A stretch of 64,000 nucleotides of DNA from Asaia bogorensis NBRC 16594 (GTDB lineage Bacteria > Pseudomonadota > Alphaproteobacteria > Acetobacterales > Acetobacteraceae). The stretch spans positions 3,003,501-3,067,500 of the forward strand of contig NZ_AP014690.1 of assembly GCF_001547995.1 (NCBI RefSeq), read 5' to 3'. A program made the translations under genes and the position numbers. Shown in pieces: positions 41,877 through 50,906 of the stretch. Under the pieces are notes generated by a model that was given only the letters and a program-made list of their open reading frames with translations, was not told where the DNA came from and made no database searches. Each line of letters opens with the position of its first letter. The first letter of the stretch is position 1.

Positions 41877-44003
41877 CTATTTGAGAACGTCCAGCACCTC
41901 GGAAACAGTCAGGATCTGCGGCAGGATCACACCCTCCTTGTGGGGGGCATAATAGACATAGAGCGGCACGCCATCGCGCTCATGCGCACGAAGATAGGCG
42001 CTTATGGTCTCGTCACGATTGGTCCAGTCCCCCTTCATGTATGTTACGCCCCGCGCAGCGAAGGCCTTCTGCACGGGCGCCGCCTGCAGGGCAACGCGCT
42101 CATTGACCATGCAGGTGATGCACCACGCCGCCGTCATGTCGATAAAGACAGGCTTGCCAGCATCGCGCAGCGAGGCGAGCCGATCGGGTGAATAGGCCAC
42201 GACGCCATTTTCGCTATGGGCGACAAAGCTGGGCGAAGCTGCCTCGCTATCGGCAACGCGCACAAGACTGGCGCCTGCCAGCAGCACGACAACAACGGCC
42301 ACAGCCCGACCGATAACGACCCAGGGGGTTGCACCCCTGATCATCGCCTCGCGTTGCGTCAGGCCGAACAGCCAGGCTGCCAGCCCCAGCGCAACCGCGC
42401 CGCCCAGCCCGACTGGCAGGATCATGGCGCCACGCTGCACACAGGCAACCCAGAAAAGCCAGACTGCCGTTCCCAGAAGCGGGAAGGCAAGAACCTGCTT
42501 GAGAATGGCCATCCAGGCACCGGGCTTTGGCATATGCCGGGCCAGGAACGGAATGGTGGCAATCGCGACATAGGGCGATGCCAGACCGAACCCCATGGCG
42601 AGGAACAGCATGAGTCCTGCCCATGCCGGTCCACCCAGAGCCGCCGCAATGGCAGCCCCCATGAACGGCGCCGTGCAGGGCGTGGCCACGACCACAGCCA
42701 GCAGCCCCGTCAGCATGTCGCCCCATATGCCGTGGCGTGGCGTAACATCCTGACCGAGACGTCCTGCCGTTACCTCGAAAACACCCAGCAGGTTCAGGGC
42801 CATCATGACAAGCAGCCAGGCTACACCGAGCACAAAAACGGGCGACTGGAACTGAAAGCCCCACCCTGCCGCCGAGCCCACGCTGCGCAGCACGATCATG
42901 GCGACACCCAGCGCGGCAAAACTGCCCATCACGCCGGTCATATACGCAAGCGCACTGCTGATCTGCTCATGGCGATGCGACCCGCCCAGACGGGCAAGCG
43001 AGAACGCCTTCATGGCCAGAACCGGGAAGACGCACGGCATCAGATTGAGAATCAGCCCACCCAGAAAGGCAAAGATCACCAGTTGCCAAAGCGCCGTATG
43101 CGAGGGAGCCGTCGCAGACGAGGCCACTCCCGCGACGGGAAGGGTCACACCCGCACCCGCACGTTGTCCGGCCGCCTCTGTGCCGGGGCTGGTGCTGACC
43201 CACAGAGCTGTCTGCTGCCCCGCCTGATCCTGAAGCACCACGATACCATCAAGCGTCGCGGGTTTATGCGCTGCGTCGATCCAGTGAAGGCCAAGCGACA
43301 CCTTGCCCTGACTGACTTCCAGCTTCTGCGGAGCAACCTGATCGATCACGCCGGTAACGGAAGGCATGAACCAGGCCCGGCTGACGCTCTCGCCCGACAG
43401 CCCCTGACCACTCAGGGTCAACGTGGCGTCTGATGTCGTTGTCGCTGCAAAAGGTGACGGCATGGGGCTTGCCTGCGCCGCCTTGACGAATAGCGGCCCC
43501 TCGGCGGCACTGTTGGGCGCGGCATTGCCTGAAGGCAGGGTCAGGCTGAAGTCACCCGATTCAGGCACACAGGTTGCTGCGCATACCAGCCATTCCGCAT
43601 GGGCCTTGAGTGTCACCTCACCCGCCTTGCCCTCCAGCTTCAGGGTCTGGGGCAAAAGCACGTCACCCGTATAGGCGTAGGACATCAGCCCCCCTTCGCT
43701 GATGCGTACTGGGGTGGGAAAGCTGATCGACTCGCTCTGGCCGGTCATGGCTCCGCTGGCCGTGGTTTTCAGCGTCGGGGGTTCGCCCGCATCACCGGCA
43801 TTGAGCCAGTAGGTATGCCATCCCGGCTTGAGCTGAAGACGCAGCCCGACATGCAGATCCCCCCCGGCCGTGACGCTGTCGCGGTCAGTCACCAGGGTGG
43901 CAGTGTCATGGGCCGAGGTGACGGGGGCACTCTCGGCGGCAAAGGCAGGAGTAGAACCGAAAGCGAGCAGGGTGAGGACAAGAGGAGACAGCTTGCGCAG
44001 CAT
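41877..44003 (-). CDS. DsbD/ScsB-type protein-disulfide reductase
   Basis: About 708 residues: a signal peptide, an N-terminal periplasmic DsbD_N-like domain with a Cys pair (VCAATC), about eight membrane helices (middle third, including LMPCVFPVLAMKAF with the conserved Pro-Cys and VATPCTAPFMG with its partner), and a C-terminal thioredoxin domain with WCITC (C628/C631). It passes electrons from cytosolic thioredoxin to periplasmic thiol proteins. The ScsB-like N-domain suggests a role in copper or oxidative stress, which is inferred. The ATG at 44003 is chosen; an in-frame ATG at 44066 would overlap the divergent hrpB start region. Confidence 0.92.
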   Translation of the reverse strand: MLRKLSPLVLTLLAFGSTPAFAAESAPVTSAHDTATLVTDRDSVTAGGDLHVGLRLQLKPGWHTYWLNAGDAGEPPTLKTTASGAMTGQSESISFPTPVRISEGGLMSYAYTGDVLLPQTLKLEGKAGEVTLKAHAEWLVCAATCVPESGDFSLTLPSGNAAPNSAAEGPLFVKAAQASPMPSPFAATTTSDATLTLSGQGLSGESVSRAWFMPSVTGVIDQVAPQKLEVSQGKVSLGLHWIDAAHKPATLDGIVVLQDQAGQQTALWVSTSPGTEAAGQRAGAGVTLPVAGVASSATAPSHTALWQLVIFAFLGGLILNLMPCVFPVLAMKAFSLARLGGSHRHEQISSALAYMTGVMGSFAALGVAMIVLRSVGSAAGWGFQFQSPVFVLGVAWLLVMMALNLLGVFEVTAGRLGQDVTPRHGIWGDMLTGLLAVVVATPCTAPFMGAAIAAALGGPAWAGLMLFLAMGFGLASPYVAIATIPFLARHMPKPGAWMAILKQVLAFPLLGTAVWLFWVACVQRGAMILPVGLGGAVALGLAAWLFGLTQREAMIRGATPWVVIGRAVAVVVVLLAGASLVRVADSEAASPSFVAHSENGVVAYSPDRLASLRDAGKPVFIDMTAAWCITCMVNERVALQAAPVQKAFAARGVTYMKGDWTNRDETISAYLRAHERDGVPLYVYYAPHKEGVILPQILTVSEVLDVLK

Positions 44004-44067
44004 GAGACCAATCGCTGTGAAGGAAGAGAATTGCCGACCGCCCCGCGGACGCGCCATAGAAGTCATT

Positions 44068-46596
44068 ATGACCGGTCCCCTATTGCCCGCCAATCTCATT
44101 TCGCTTCCCGTTCTTCCTGTCTGTGCTGCCCTGCCCGAGCTTCAGGCCGTGCTCGATGCCGGACGCAATGCCGTACTGGTTGCGCCGCCCGGCGCAGGCA
44201 AGACCACTTTGGTGCCGCTTCATCTTTTACAAGCCCCCTGGCGCGAGGAAGGACGCCTGATCGTCGTCGAGCCCCGGCGTGTTGCCGTGCGTGGGGCCGC
44301 CCATCGCATGGCCGCCCTGCTGGGCGAAGCCACAGGCCAGACAGTCGGTTATCGCACGCGCACGGATTCGGCTGTGAGCGCGGCCACCAGAATCGAGGTG
44401 GTGACAGAAGGGCTGCTGCTGCGACGCCTGCTGACCGACCCGCTGCTCGAGGGCGTGTCGGCCATTCTGTTCGACGAGGTGCATGAACGCTCGCTCGATC
44501 TCGATACAGCGCTTGGTTTCGCGCTCGATCTGCAACGCACCATGCGCCCCGAACTCCGTCTCGTGGCCATGTCGGCCACAACGGATGGGCGAGCCTTTAC
44601 CTCTCTGCTCGATGGCGTCCTGGTCGAGAGCGAAGGCCGCGCCTTTGCGCTGGACATACGTCACGCCAGACGGGACATCGCAGCCCTGCGCGAACTGCCC
44701 GATGTCATGGCGCGCACCATACGCAGCCTGCTGGCTGAGGAGGAAGGCGATATTCTGGCCTTCCTGCCCGGTGTCGGCGAAATCAGGCGCTGTGCCGCAG
44801 CACTGGCTGATGCCCCGGCACTGATCGTCCCCCTCTATGGTGAACTCGATACCCGCGAGCAGGATCTGGCCCTCAAACCTGCCGAAAGGCGCAAGGTGGT
44901 GCTGTCCACCTCGATTGCAGAAACCTCGCTCACCGTACCCGGCGTCCGTATCGTGGTGGATGGCGGATTTGCCCGTGCGCCGCGTCTCGATGCCGGGTCC
45001 GGCCTGTCACGGCTCGAGACCATGCGCATCTCGCGGGCCACGGCGACACAGCGTGCCGGGCGCGCCGGACGCGAGGCGCCAGGCATTGCGGTACGTCTGT
45101 GGACAGAAGCCACTGGCCGCGCCCTGATTGCCCATGATCTGCCCGAAATCCAGACCAGCGACCTGACCGGCCATTGCCTTGACCTTGCTGCATGGCACGA
45201 AGTCATGGGCACGCCCCCAGCCGCTGTGCCTTTGCTCGATACACCGCCTGCCGGTGCCTTTCAGGCCGGCTGCGCCCTGCTTACGGCGCTCGGGGCATTG
45301 GATGAGGCAGAAAAGATCACGCCGCTAGGCGCCGCTATGGCACGGCTCGGCGCACAGCCCCGTCTGGCTGCAATGATGTGCGCAGCCCGTACCCCACCCG
45401 AAAAGGCCACCGCCGCCGCCCTCGCCGCCCTTCTGGAGGAACGCGACCCGCTGCGCCCGCGTATCGTCCCCGGTCAGCGCAGCCCCTCGGTACCCGCCGA
45501 TATCCAGACGCGTCTTGGCCTGATCGAGGGCGCCGAGCATCACCCCCATGCCGACCGGGCGAGCCTTGCCCGCATCCGGCAATCCGCCCAGCGCTATCAG
45601 AAGCGCCTCGGGCTGAGCCAGCGTCTTGCGCCCGACCCCGCCAGCGCGGCGGCCCTGCTTGCCGCAGGCTTTCCGGATCGCGTAGCCATGGCCGCGGGCG
45701 AAACGGGACGATATCGCCTGTCGGGAGGAGGATCGGCCCGGCTGAGCGCCATCGACCCGCTGGCGCGCGAAACCCTGATCGTAGCCCCTGCCCTTCATGT
45801 GCGTACGGCAACCGAAATCTGCCTCGCCGCCCCGCTCGATCTCGATAACCTGCCTGCAACCTTGCTGGCCCGTACGGAAGACCAGGTCGAGACCGCGCTT
45901 GATACGACAACCGGCAATGTCATTGCCCGCAGAAGGCTTCGCCTTGGCAATCTGGTGCTGCGCGACCGTTCTGCCCCGGCAAAGCCGGAGGAGGTGCAGG
46001 CGCTGTTGCTGTCACGCATACGCGCCGATCTGGCTGGCAGCCTCGCCTGGTCCGAGTCATGCCAGCAATTTCGTGCCCGGCTCGCCCTGGCGCGGGCCCA
46101 TCTCGATGAGACCCTGCCTGCCGCCGATGACGAAACCCTTGCCGCCACTCTCGATGAGTGGCTGCTCCCCTATATCGATGGCATGACGAAACTCAGCCAG
46201 ATACAGGCGCTGGACCTGCTGCCCCTCCTGCGGCAACGCCTCGACTACACCCAGCTCAAACAGCTCGATCAGGCTTTACCGACGAGCCTCATCCTGCCCG
46301 GGGCACAACCCGCTATCGATTATCGCGATGCCACACCCACGATCTCGGCCCGTGCTCAGGCTTTCTACGGGCTGAAGGAGACACCACGCATCGCCAATGG
46401 GCGCATCAAGCTGCAATTTGCCCTGTTGTCACCTGCCGGTCGCCCGCAGGCCATCACTGCCGATATCGCCGCCTTCTGGACCACGGGCTGGGCCGACATG
46501 CGACGCGACATGCGCGGCCGTTACCCGAAACATGACTGGCCGGAAAACCCCGCGACAGCCAGCCCGCCCCCGCCCAGACGTCGACGCGACACCTGA
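44068..46596 (+). CDS. hrpB: ATP-dependent helicase HrpB
   Basis: An 842-residue DEAH/RHA helicase: PPGAGKTT Walker A at 40-47, DEVH at 136-139 (E. coli HrpB has DEFH), SAT motif III (AMSATTDG), and motif VI-type TQRAGRAGREAPG. The HrpB C-terminal domain follows, ending YPKHDWPENP. Its length matches the HrpB family (about 810-840). The RNA or DNA substrate and cellular role are unclear in the family. Translation begins about 65 bp from the divergent dsbD-like start, so promoters must overlap. Confidence 0.92.
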   Translation: MTGPLLPANLISLPVLPVCAALPELQAVLDAGRNAVLVAPPGAGKTTLVPLHLLQAPWREEGRLIVVEPRRVAVRGAAHRMAALLGEATGQTVGYRTRTDSAVSAATRIEVVTEGLLLRRLLTDPLLEGVSAILFDEVHERSLDLDTALGFALDLQRTMRPELRLVAMSATTDGRAFTSLLDGVLVESEGRAFALDIRHARRDIAALRELPDVMARTIRSLLAEEEGDILAFLPGVGEIRRCAAALADAPALIVPLYGELDTREQDLALKPAERRKVVLSTSIAETSLTVPGVRIVVDGGFARAPRLDAGSGLSRLETMRISRATATQRAGRAGREAPGIAVRLWTEATGRALIAHDLPEIQTSDLTGHCLDLAAWHEVMGTPPAAVPLLDTPPAGAFQAGCALLTALGALDEAEKITPLGAAMARLGAQPRLAAMMCAARTPPEKATAAALAALLEERDPLRPRIVPGQRSPSVPADIQTRLGLIEGAEHHPHADRASLARIRQSAQRYQKRLGLSQRLAPDPASAAALLAAGFPDRVAMAAGETGRYRLSGGGSARLSAIDPLARETLIVAPALHVRTATEICLAAPLDLDNLPATLLARTEDQVETALDTTTGNVIARRRLRLGNLVLRDRSAPAKPEEVQALLLSRIRADLAGSLAWSESCQQFRARLALARAHLDETLPAADDETLAATLDEWLLPYIDGMTKLSQIQALDLLPLLRQRLDYTQLKQLDQALPTSLILPGAQPAIDYRDATPTISARAQAFYGLKETPRIANGRIKLQFALLSPAGRPQAITADIAAFWTTGWADMRRDMRGRYPKHDWPENPATASPPPPRRRRDT

Positions 46597-46734
46597 CCGC
46601 CTCACGCGATTCGTCACACAGAACGTGACTATCGAACCACGAAAATGTTACGCGTGACGCTGTGATACCCGATCCACCTGACGAATCCTGAAATTTATCC
46701 GCACCGGGCCGGTTGAAATCACACGTCGAGACCC

Positions 46735-46767
46735 TTTCGTAACGAAATCTTGTCTTTCGCATCGAAA
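46735..46767. promoter_or_regulatory. Tandem operator: two TTTCG-N3-CGAAA palindromes
   Basis: TTTCGTAACGAAA (46735-46747) and TTTCGCATCGAAA (46755-46767) are both perfect 5-3-5 palindromes, with centres exactly 20 bp apart (two helical turns). They lie 60-90 bp upstream of the MFS sugar porter. The same element with the same spacing, less perfectly kept, lies in front of the DeoR-type regulator gene at 3689-3721, so that regulator is the best candidate to bind here. Confidence 0.6.
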
Positions 46768-46826
46768 ATATCTCTCACACCACTTGGGCACGGATCGCCT
46801 GGATGATCCGCGTCTGAGAGGCCATC

Positions 46827-48278
46827 ATGCGTTCGACTTACCCGGCAGGCACGTCCGGCACAGCCCTTGAAAACAACACCCACTCAGGGCAGGCGGGGCA
46901 CCGACGCGTGTTCATCGCGTCCTGCGTGGCAGGTCTGGCGGGTATTCTCTTCGGCTATGATCAGGGCATCATCTCCGCGGCACTCCTGACACTGGGGGAC
47001 AGCTTCACTCTCGGCACGCTGGGCAAACAGGCTATTGCCGCAGGCATGGTTGCCGGCGCCTTGCTGGGATGCATGGCCGCAGGGCCTCTGTCGGACCGAC
47101 TGGGACGTCGCATGGTGGTCGGGCTATCGGGGGCGCTGTTCCTGCTTGGCTCTATCGGCTCGGCAATGGCCATGTCCCCTACGGAACTGACGCTGATGCG
47201 GCTGCTGCTTGGTCTGGCCGTCGGTGCCGCCAGCCAGATCGTGCCCGTCTATATCGCTGAACTGGCGCCAGCTTCACGACGGGGGCGGCTCGTCCTGCTG
47301 TTTCAGCTGGCCATCGTTAGCGGCGTCCTTATCAGTTCGCTGATCGGCTGGTGGCTGAGCGGCAGCCCCTTGCTCATCCGACTGCTCGACCGGGGAGGAG
47401 ACTGGCGCATGATGGTGCTCATCGGTGCCATTCCCGCGCTGATGCTGCTTGTCGGGCTGGTTTTCCTGCCCGAAAGCCCGCGCTTTCTTGCCGCTAAGGG
47501 CCGACGGGACGAGGCCATTGCGATTTTGCGCAGCCTCCGGGGTCCCGGTGAGGACCCCGAGGCCGAAATGCGTGACATTGAGGGTGCTGCGCAGGAACAG
47601 GGGAGCTGGCGCCTGCTTTTCTCGCCCCGGCTCCGCCCGGCCCTGATTGCCGGGACCGGCCTGGCCATGTTCAGTCAGGTAACCGGCACAAATGCCGTCC
47701 TGACCTATGCCCCGACCATCCTTTCCGGCGCGGGGTTCGACCGCAATTCTGCCTTGCTCATTTCGCTGGCCATTGGCGTGGCCATCACCGTTGCGACGGT
47801 GTTCGGGTTCTGGGCCGTGGATCACTGGGGGCGTCGTCGCCTCATGCTGCGCGTGCTGCCCGGATCGATCCTCGCCCTGATCGTTCTGGCCGTCGTGTTC
47901 TTCGGCGGCGACCCGCAGGGTATGGGGCGGTTTTTCGCGGTGGCTGGCCTGATCCTGTATGTGCTTTGCACGCTGGGGAGCATCAATGCCTCGCTCTGGC
48001 TGGTAGGTGCCGAGGTCTTTCCGCTCGCCGTGCGCGGCAAGGGCATGGGCCTTGTCACCGTCTCGCACTGGTCTTTCGATCTGCTGATCTCGATGGTGAC
48101 CCTGTCCATTATCTCGATGATCAGCGTATCGGGCACCTTCCTTCTCTTCGCAGCCCTGACCACTCTGGCCTGGATCTTCATCGAGCGCCGTATTCCCGAA
48201 ACAAAGGGCCGCTCGCTTGAAGCCATTGAACGCAGTCTGAATGAGGGTGACTTCCTCTCACAAAAGACGACCCACTGA
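46827..48278 (+). CDS. Sugar porter (SP) family MFS transporter
   Basis: A 483-residue MFS protein with 12 helices and the sugar-porter signatures: GYDQGIISAALL in helix 1, DRLGRR after helix 2, VPVYIAELAPASRRGRLV, PESPRFLAAKGR after helix 6 and DHWGRRRLM in the second half. It resembles XylE/GalP-type H+ symporters for hexoses, pentoses or polyols. SD GAGAGG precedes the ATG. The gene stands alone behind two palindromes that match those of the polyol-operon DeoR promoter, so a polyol or ketohexose is a sensible substrate guess. Confidence 0.93.
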   Translation: MRSTYPAGTSGTALENNTHSGQAGHRRVFIASCVAGLAGILFGYDQGIISAALLTLGDSFTLGTLGKQAIAAGMVAGALLGCMAAGPLSDRLGRRMVVGLSGALFLLGSIGSAMAMSPTELTLMRLLLGLAVGAASQIVPVYIAELAPASRRGRLVLLFQLAIVSGVLISSLIGWWLSGSPLLIRLLDRGGDWRMMVLIGAIPALMLLVGLVFLPESPRFLAAKGRRDEAIAILRSLRGPGEDPEAEMRDIEGAAQEQGSWRLLFSPRLRPALIAGTGLAMFSQVTGTNAVLTYAPTILSGAGFDRNSALLISLAIGVAITVATVFGFWAVDHWGRRRLMLRVLPGSILALIVLAVVFFGGDPQGMGRFFAVAGLILYVLCTLGSINASLWLVGAEVFPLAVRGKGMGLVTVSHWSFDLLISMVTLSIISMISVSGTFLLFAALTTLAWIFIERRIPETKGRSLEAIERSLNEGDFLSQKTTH

Positions 48279-48325
48279 GCGAGAGGTACGAAGGCGACCC
48301 GTCGGGATGTTACCGTCGCGCCGCC

Positions 48326-50572
48326 TTACCAGCGCTGCGACAGGGTCACGAATACCGCGCGCCCGGGCGCCCAGGCGCAGGCAACATCGCGGGTGCACAT
48401 GGCTACATATTTGCGATTGGCGATATTGGTGCCGTTGAACTGCACACGCGTGCGCCCCCGGTCGATATGGGCCTGCAAATCCCATACGAGCTGCGAAGGC
48501 ACGGAAAACGTGAGGGGAATGGAGCCCGCGGTATTACCCGTGTAGCGCATGCCCGCCCCCAGACCGGCCTGCCAGAGCGCCGAAAAGGCAACGTCACGCT
48601 TGAGAAACAGCGACGCCATATGGGAGGGAATTGCCACAGGCCGCTGCCCAACCTGCGCTGCCACTGTCGAGCGCATCACACGCGGATCCTGATAGGTGAA
48701 GCTTGCGATGAAATCGATCCTGTAGGGCAGACGGCCCACGCCCTCGAACTCGAAGCCGCGTGTTCTCTGCCGCCCGGTCTGCACGCTGAAAGACGAATTG
48801 GCCGGATCGGCTGTCAGGACATTATCCTGCACCAGATTGAAGAAATCAGCCGTGAGCATGAAATTGTCCACACCACGCAGGGGTTTGACCGGCTTGTATT
48901 TGACACCCGCCTCGATCTGCTTGCCCGTGGTCGGCACGAAGGCCGAACCACCGAATGTCGTCCCGACCTGGGGCTGGAATGACGTCGCGTAGGAAACATA
49001 GGGGTTGAGCCCTATGGAAGACTGATAGACCAGCCCGACCCGCCCCGTGAAAGCGTTGTTGTTTTGCGGTGTCCGCCCGCCATTGAGATTATTGACCGTC
49101 ATGCTCTGGGTGAAATCACCGCGGCCCGACAGGGTAAGATACCAGCGCTGCCAGTTGGCCTGCTCCTGCGCATAGATCCCGGTATCTGTTTCCGTCTCGT
49201 TTGTGCTCGTGGTGGTGCCATAGCCTGGCCAGGTGATGGCGCGATAAACCGGCTTGTAGAGATTAAGCGCGGGGGCTGCGCGCTGGCCGCGGCGATTGGC
49301 CAGAAAATCACTACGGAAATCAACGCCTGTCAGGATTTCATGATGAATGCCCCCCGTATGGAAGGTCACTGCCGACCGCGTATCGAGGGTGACGTTGTTG
49401 TAATTGCCCTGCTGGTTGAGCGCGGTGCGATTGATGCTCTGTTTATCCGCTGAAAGTGACGAGGTGGTCACGAAACGGTAGAGCACGTCGAGATGCGCGT
49501 AACGCATGTTTTGCGTGATGGTCCAGTTGGGCAGGATGTGCCGGACAAAATTATAGCCAACCGCCACCTGACGCTTTGAGTAGACATCATAGTCCGCATC
49601 GCTGCTCAGGAAGTTGCGGGCGATCTGGCCCCAGCGCGAGGGCAGAACGGTCCCGACAGCCGGCAGGAATTGCGCCGTCGACCCGGCATCGAGCTGCTCG
49701 AAACTTGTGAGCAGGGTGAGCGTGGTTTTCTCATCAGGGCGCCAGCTCAGTGAGGGCGCCACATATATCTCGTTGTTCTTGATATTGCGTGCGTAGGTGT
49801 CCGACTTGCGTATCAGCCCGTTGAATCGCCAGAGCAGGGTCTTGCGGGCATTGAGCGCGCCGCCGACATCGACCGCACCCTGAACACGCCCGTAGGAACC
49901 GGTCTGGAAGTCGATCTCATTGACCTGATCCGGATGCGGACGCTTGCTGACAGCATTGATGATACCCCCAAGCTGCCCCGACCCGTAGAGGGCCGAAGAT
50001 GCCCCGCGCAAGACATCCATCTCCTCAAGCCCCCAGGGCTCGATGCTGAAACTCTGCGATGTGCTGGCATCAGGGGCACGTGTGCCATCGAGATAGATAT
50101 CGGGCGTGAACCCGCGGATCGTGCCAAAATAGCCGCGCGGGTCGTCCTTCGACCCGTAATCCGAAACGCCTGCTGCGTAGCGCACAGCCTCGGACAGGCT
50201 GCGGGCGTTGAGCACGCTCATACGTTCCTGTGTGATGACCGTGATATTCTGTGGCGTCAGCTCCAGCGGCGTTGAAGTCTTTGTGGCGCTGCTTGCGGCA
50301 GCGGGAAGAAAGCCCCCGCGCGTGCCCGCCACACGAATGGTCTCGTGAACGCCCTGATGATCTCCCTCATGAGCTCCTTTAGCGGACTGAGCTTTTCCTG
50401 CCCGAGATGGCGCGGCTGGCTGTGCAAGTGTGATCCTGTTCTGCCCCGCCCCTTCATGAAGGGGCGACGCCTTCTCCGGCAGGGTTTGGCGTTCCTGAGC
50501 GAGCGCACCCGGCACCATTGCCGCCGAAAGGAGTGAGGACAGACACAAGGCGGCACGCAGGGAAACGGACAT
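48326..50572 (-). CDS. TonB-dependent siderophore receptor
   Basis: About 748 residues: signal peptide (about 26 residues ending GALAQ), a TonB-box-like HETIRVAG stretch, a plug domain starting near PQNITVITQERMSVLNARSLSEAV with SIEPWGLEEMDVLRGASSALYGSGQLGG, then a 22-strand beta-barrel ending with the typical aromatic terminus (VTLSQRW). It belongs to the FhuA/FcuA-like siderophore group, importing ferric hydroxamates or similar across the outer membrane with TonB energy. It has no STN signalling domain, so it is not a transducer. A perfect Fur-like palindrome lies 30 bp upstream. The particular siderophore is not predictable. Confidence 0.93.
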   Translation of the reverse strand: MSVSLRAALCLSSLLSAAMVPGALAQERQTLPEKASPLHEGAGQNRITLAQPAAPSRAGKAQSAKGAHEGDHQGVHETIRVAGTRGGFLPAAASSATKTSTPLELTPQNITVITQERMSVLNARSLSEAVRYAAGVSDYGSKDDPRGYFGTIRGFTPDIYLDGTRAPDASTSQSFSIEPWGLEEMDVLRGASSALYGSGQLGGIINAVSKRPHPDQVNEIDFQTGSYGRVQGAVDVGGALNARKTLLWRFNGLIRKSDTYARNIKNNEIYVAPSLSWRPDEKTTLTLLTSFEQLDAGSTAQFLPAVGTVLPSRWGQIARNFLSSDADYDVYSKRQVAVGYNFVRHILPNWTITQNMRYAHLDVLYRFVTTSSLSADKQSINRTALNQQGNYNNVTLDTRSAVTFHTGGIHHEILTGVDFRSDFLANRRGQRAAPALNLYKPVYRAITWPGYGTTTSTNETETDTGIYAQEQANWQRWYLTLSGRGDFTQSMTVNNLNGGRTPQNNNAFTGRVGLVYQSSIGLNPYVSYATSFQPQVGTTFGGSAFVPTTGKQIEAGVKYKPVKPLRGVDNFMLTADFFNLVQDNVLTADPANSSFSVQTGRQRTRGFEFEGVGRLPYRIDFIASFTYQDPRVMRSTVAAQVGQRPVAIPSHMASLFLKRDVAFSALWQAGLGAGMRYTGNTAGSIPLTFSVPSQLVWDLQAHIDRGRTRVQFNGTNIANRKYVAMCTRDVACAWAPGRAVFVTLSQRW

Positions 50573-50906
50573 CAATCTACCGAAACAGACAAACAGGGGA
50601 ACAAATGAGAACGTTTCTCATTTGCATTGAGGTTCCCTTAGAAACCGCTAGCCTGCCTGTCAATCAAGGCGATCAGGGTCCAACCGCCCTTGTGGCCGTC
50701 ACGACACGTTTCGACCTCAGTTCGTGTCCATGTCTGTGTATCCAGCCTTCGCTACGAGCGGGTTGAGCGGGGAACTGGCTGCCTTTGACTAAGCGGCGTT
50801 GCCTATCCCATTGGTCATGGAAAGGCCTGACGCATCTCGCCATGAGACGGCCGCATGATCCGGCTCCGTGATGACGGCGCGTTTCACATTCTGGCGCCTC
50901 ACGCAA
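50573..50906. other. Gene-free interval upstream of the siderophore receptor
   Basis: It holds the Fur-like palindrome at 50602-50624 and, presumably, the receptor promoter. The rest, up to the stop of the YdiJ-like gene (50907), shows no gene or known RNA. Short reading frames here have no family resemblance. Confidence 0.5.
50602..50624. promoter_or_regulatory. Fur-like iron box upstream of the TonB-dependent receptor
   Basis: CAAATGAGAA-CGT-TTCTCATTTG is a perfect inverted repeat of 10-bp arms around 3 bp. Its core ATGAGAA...TTCTCAT agrees with the Fur consensus form (AATGAGAATCATTCTCATT-like). It starts 30 bp upstream of the receptor start codon, where bound Fur-Fe would block transcription. 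Confidence 0.75.

Noticed and set aside
42216..43433. 405-codon plus-strand frame
   Set aside because: It is antisense to the DsbD-like gene; Gln/His/Arg-rich composition is typical of such shadows.
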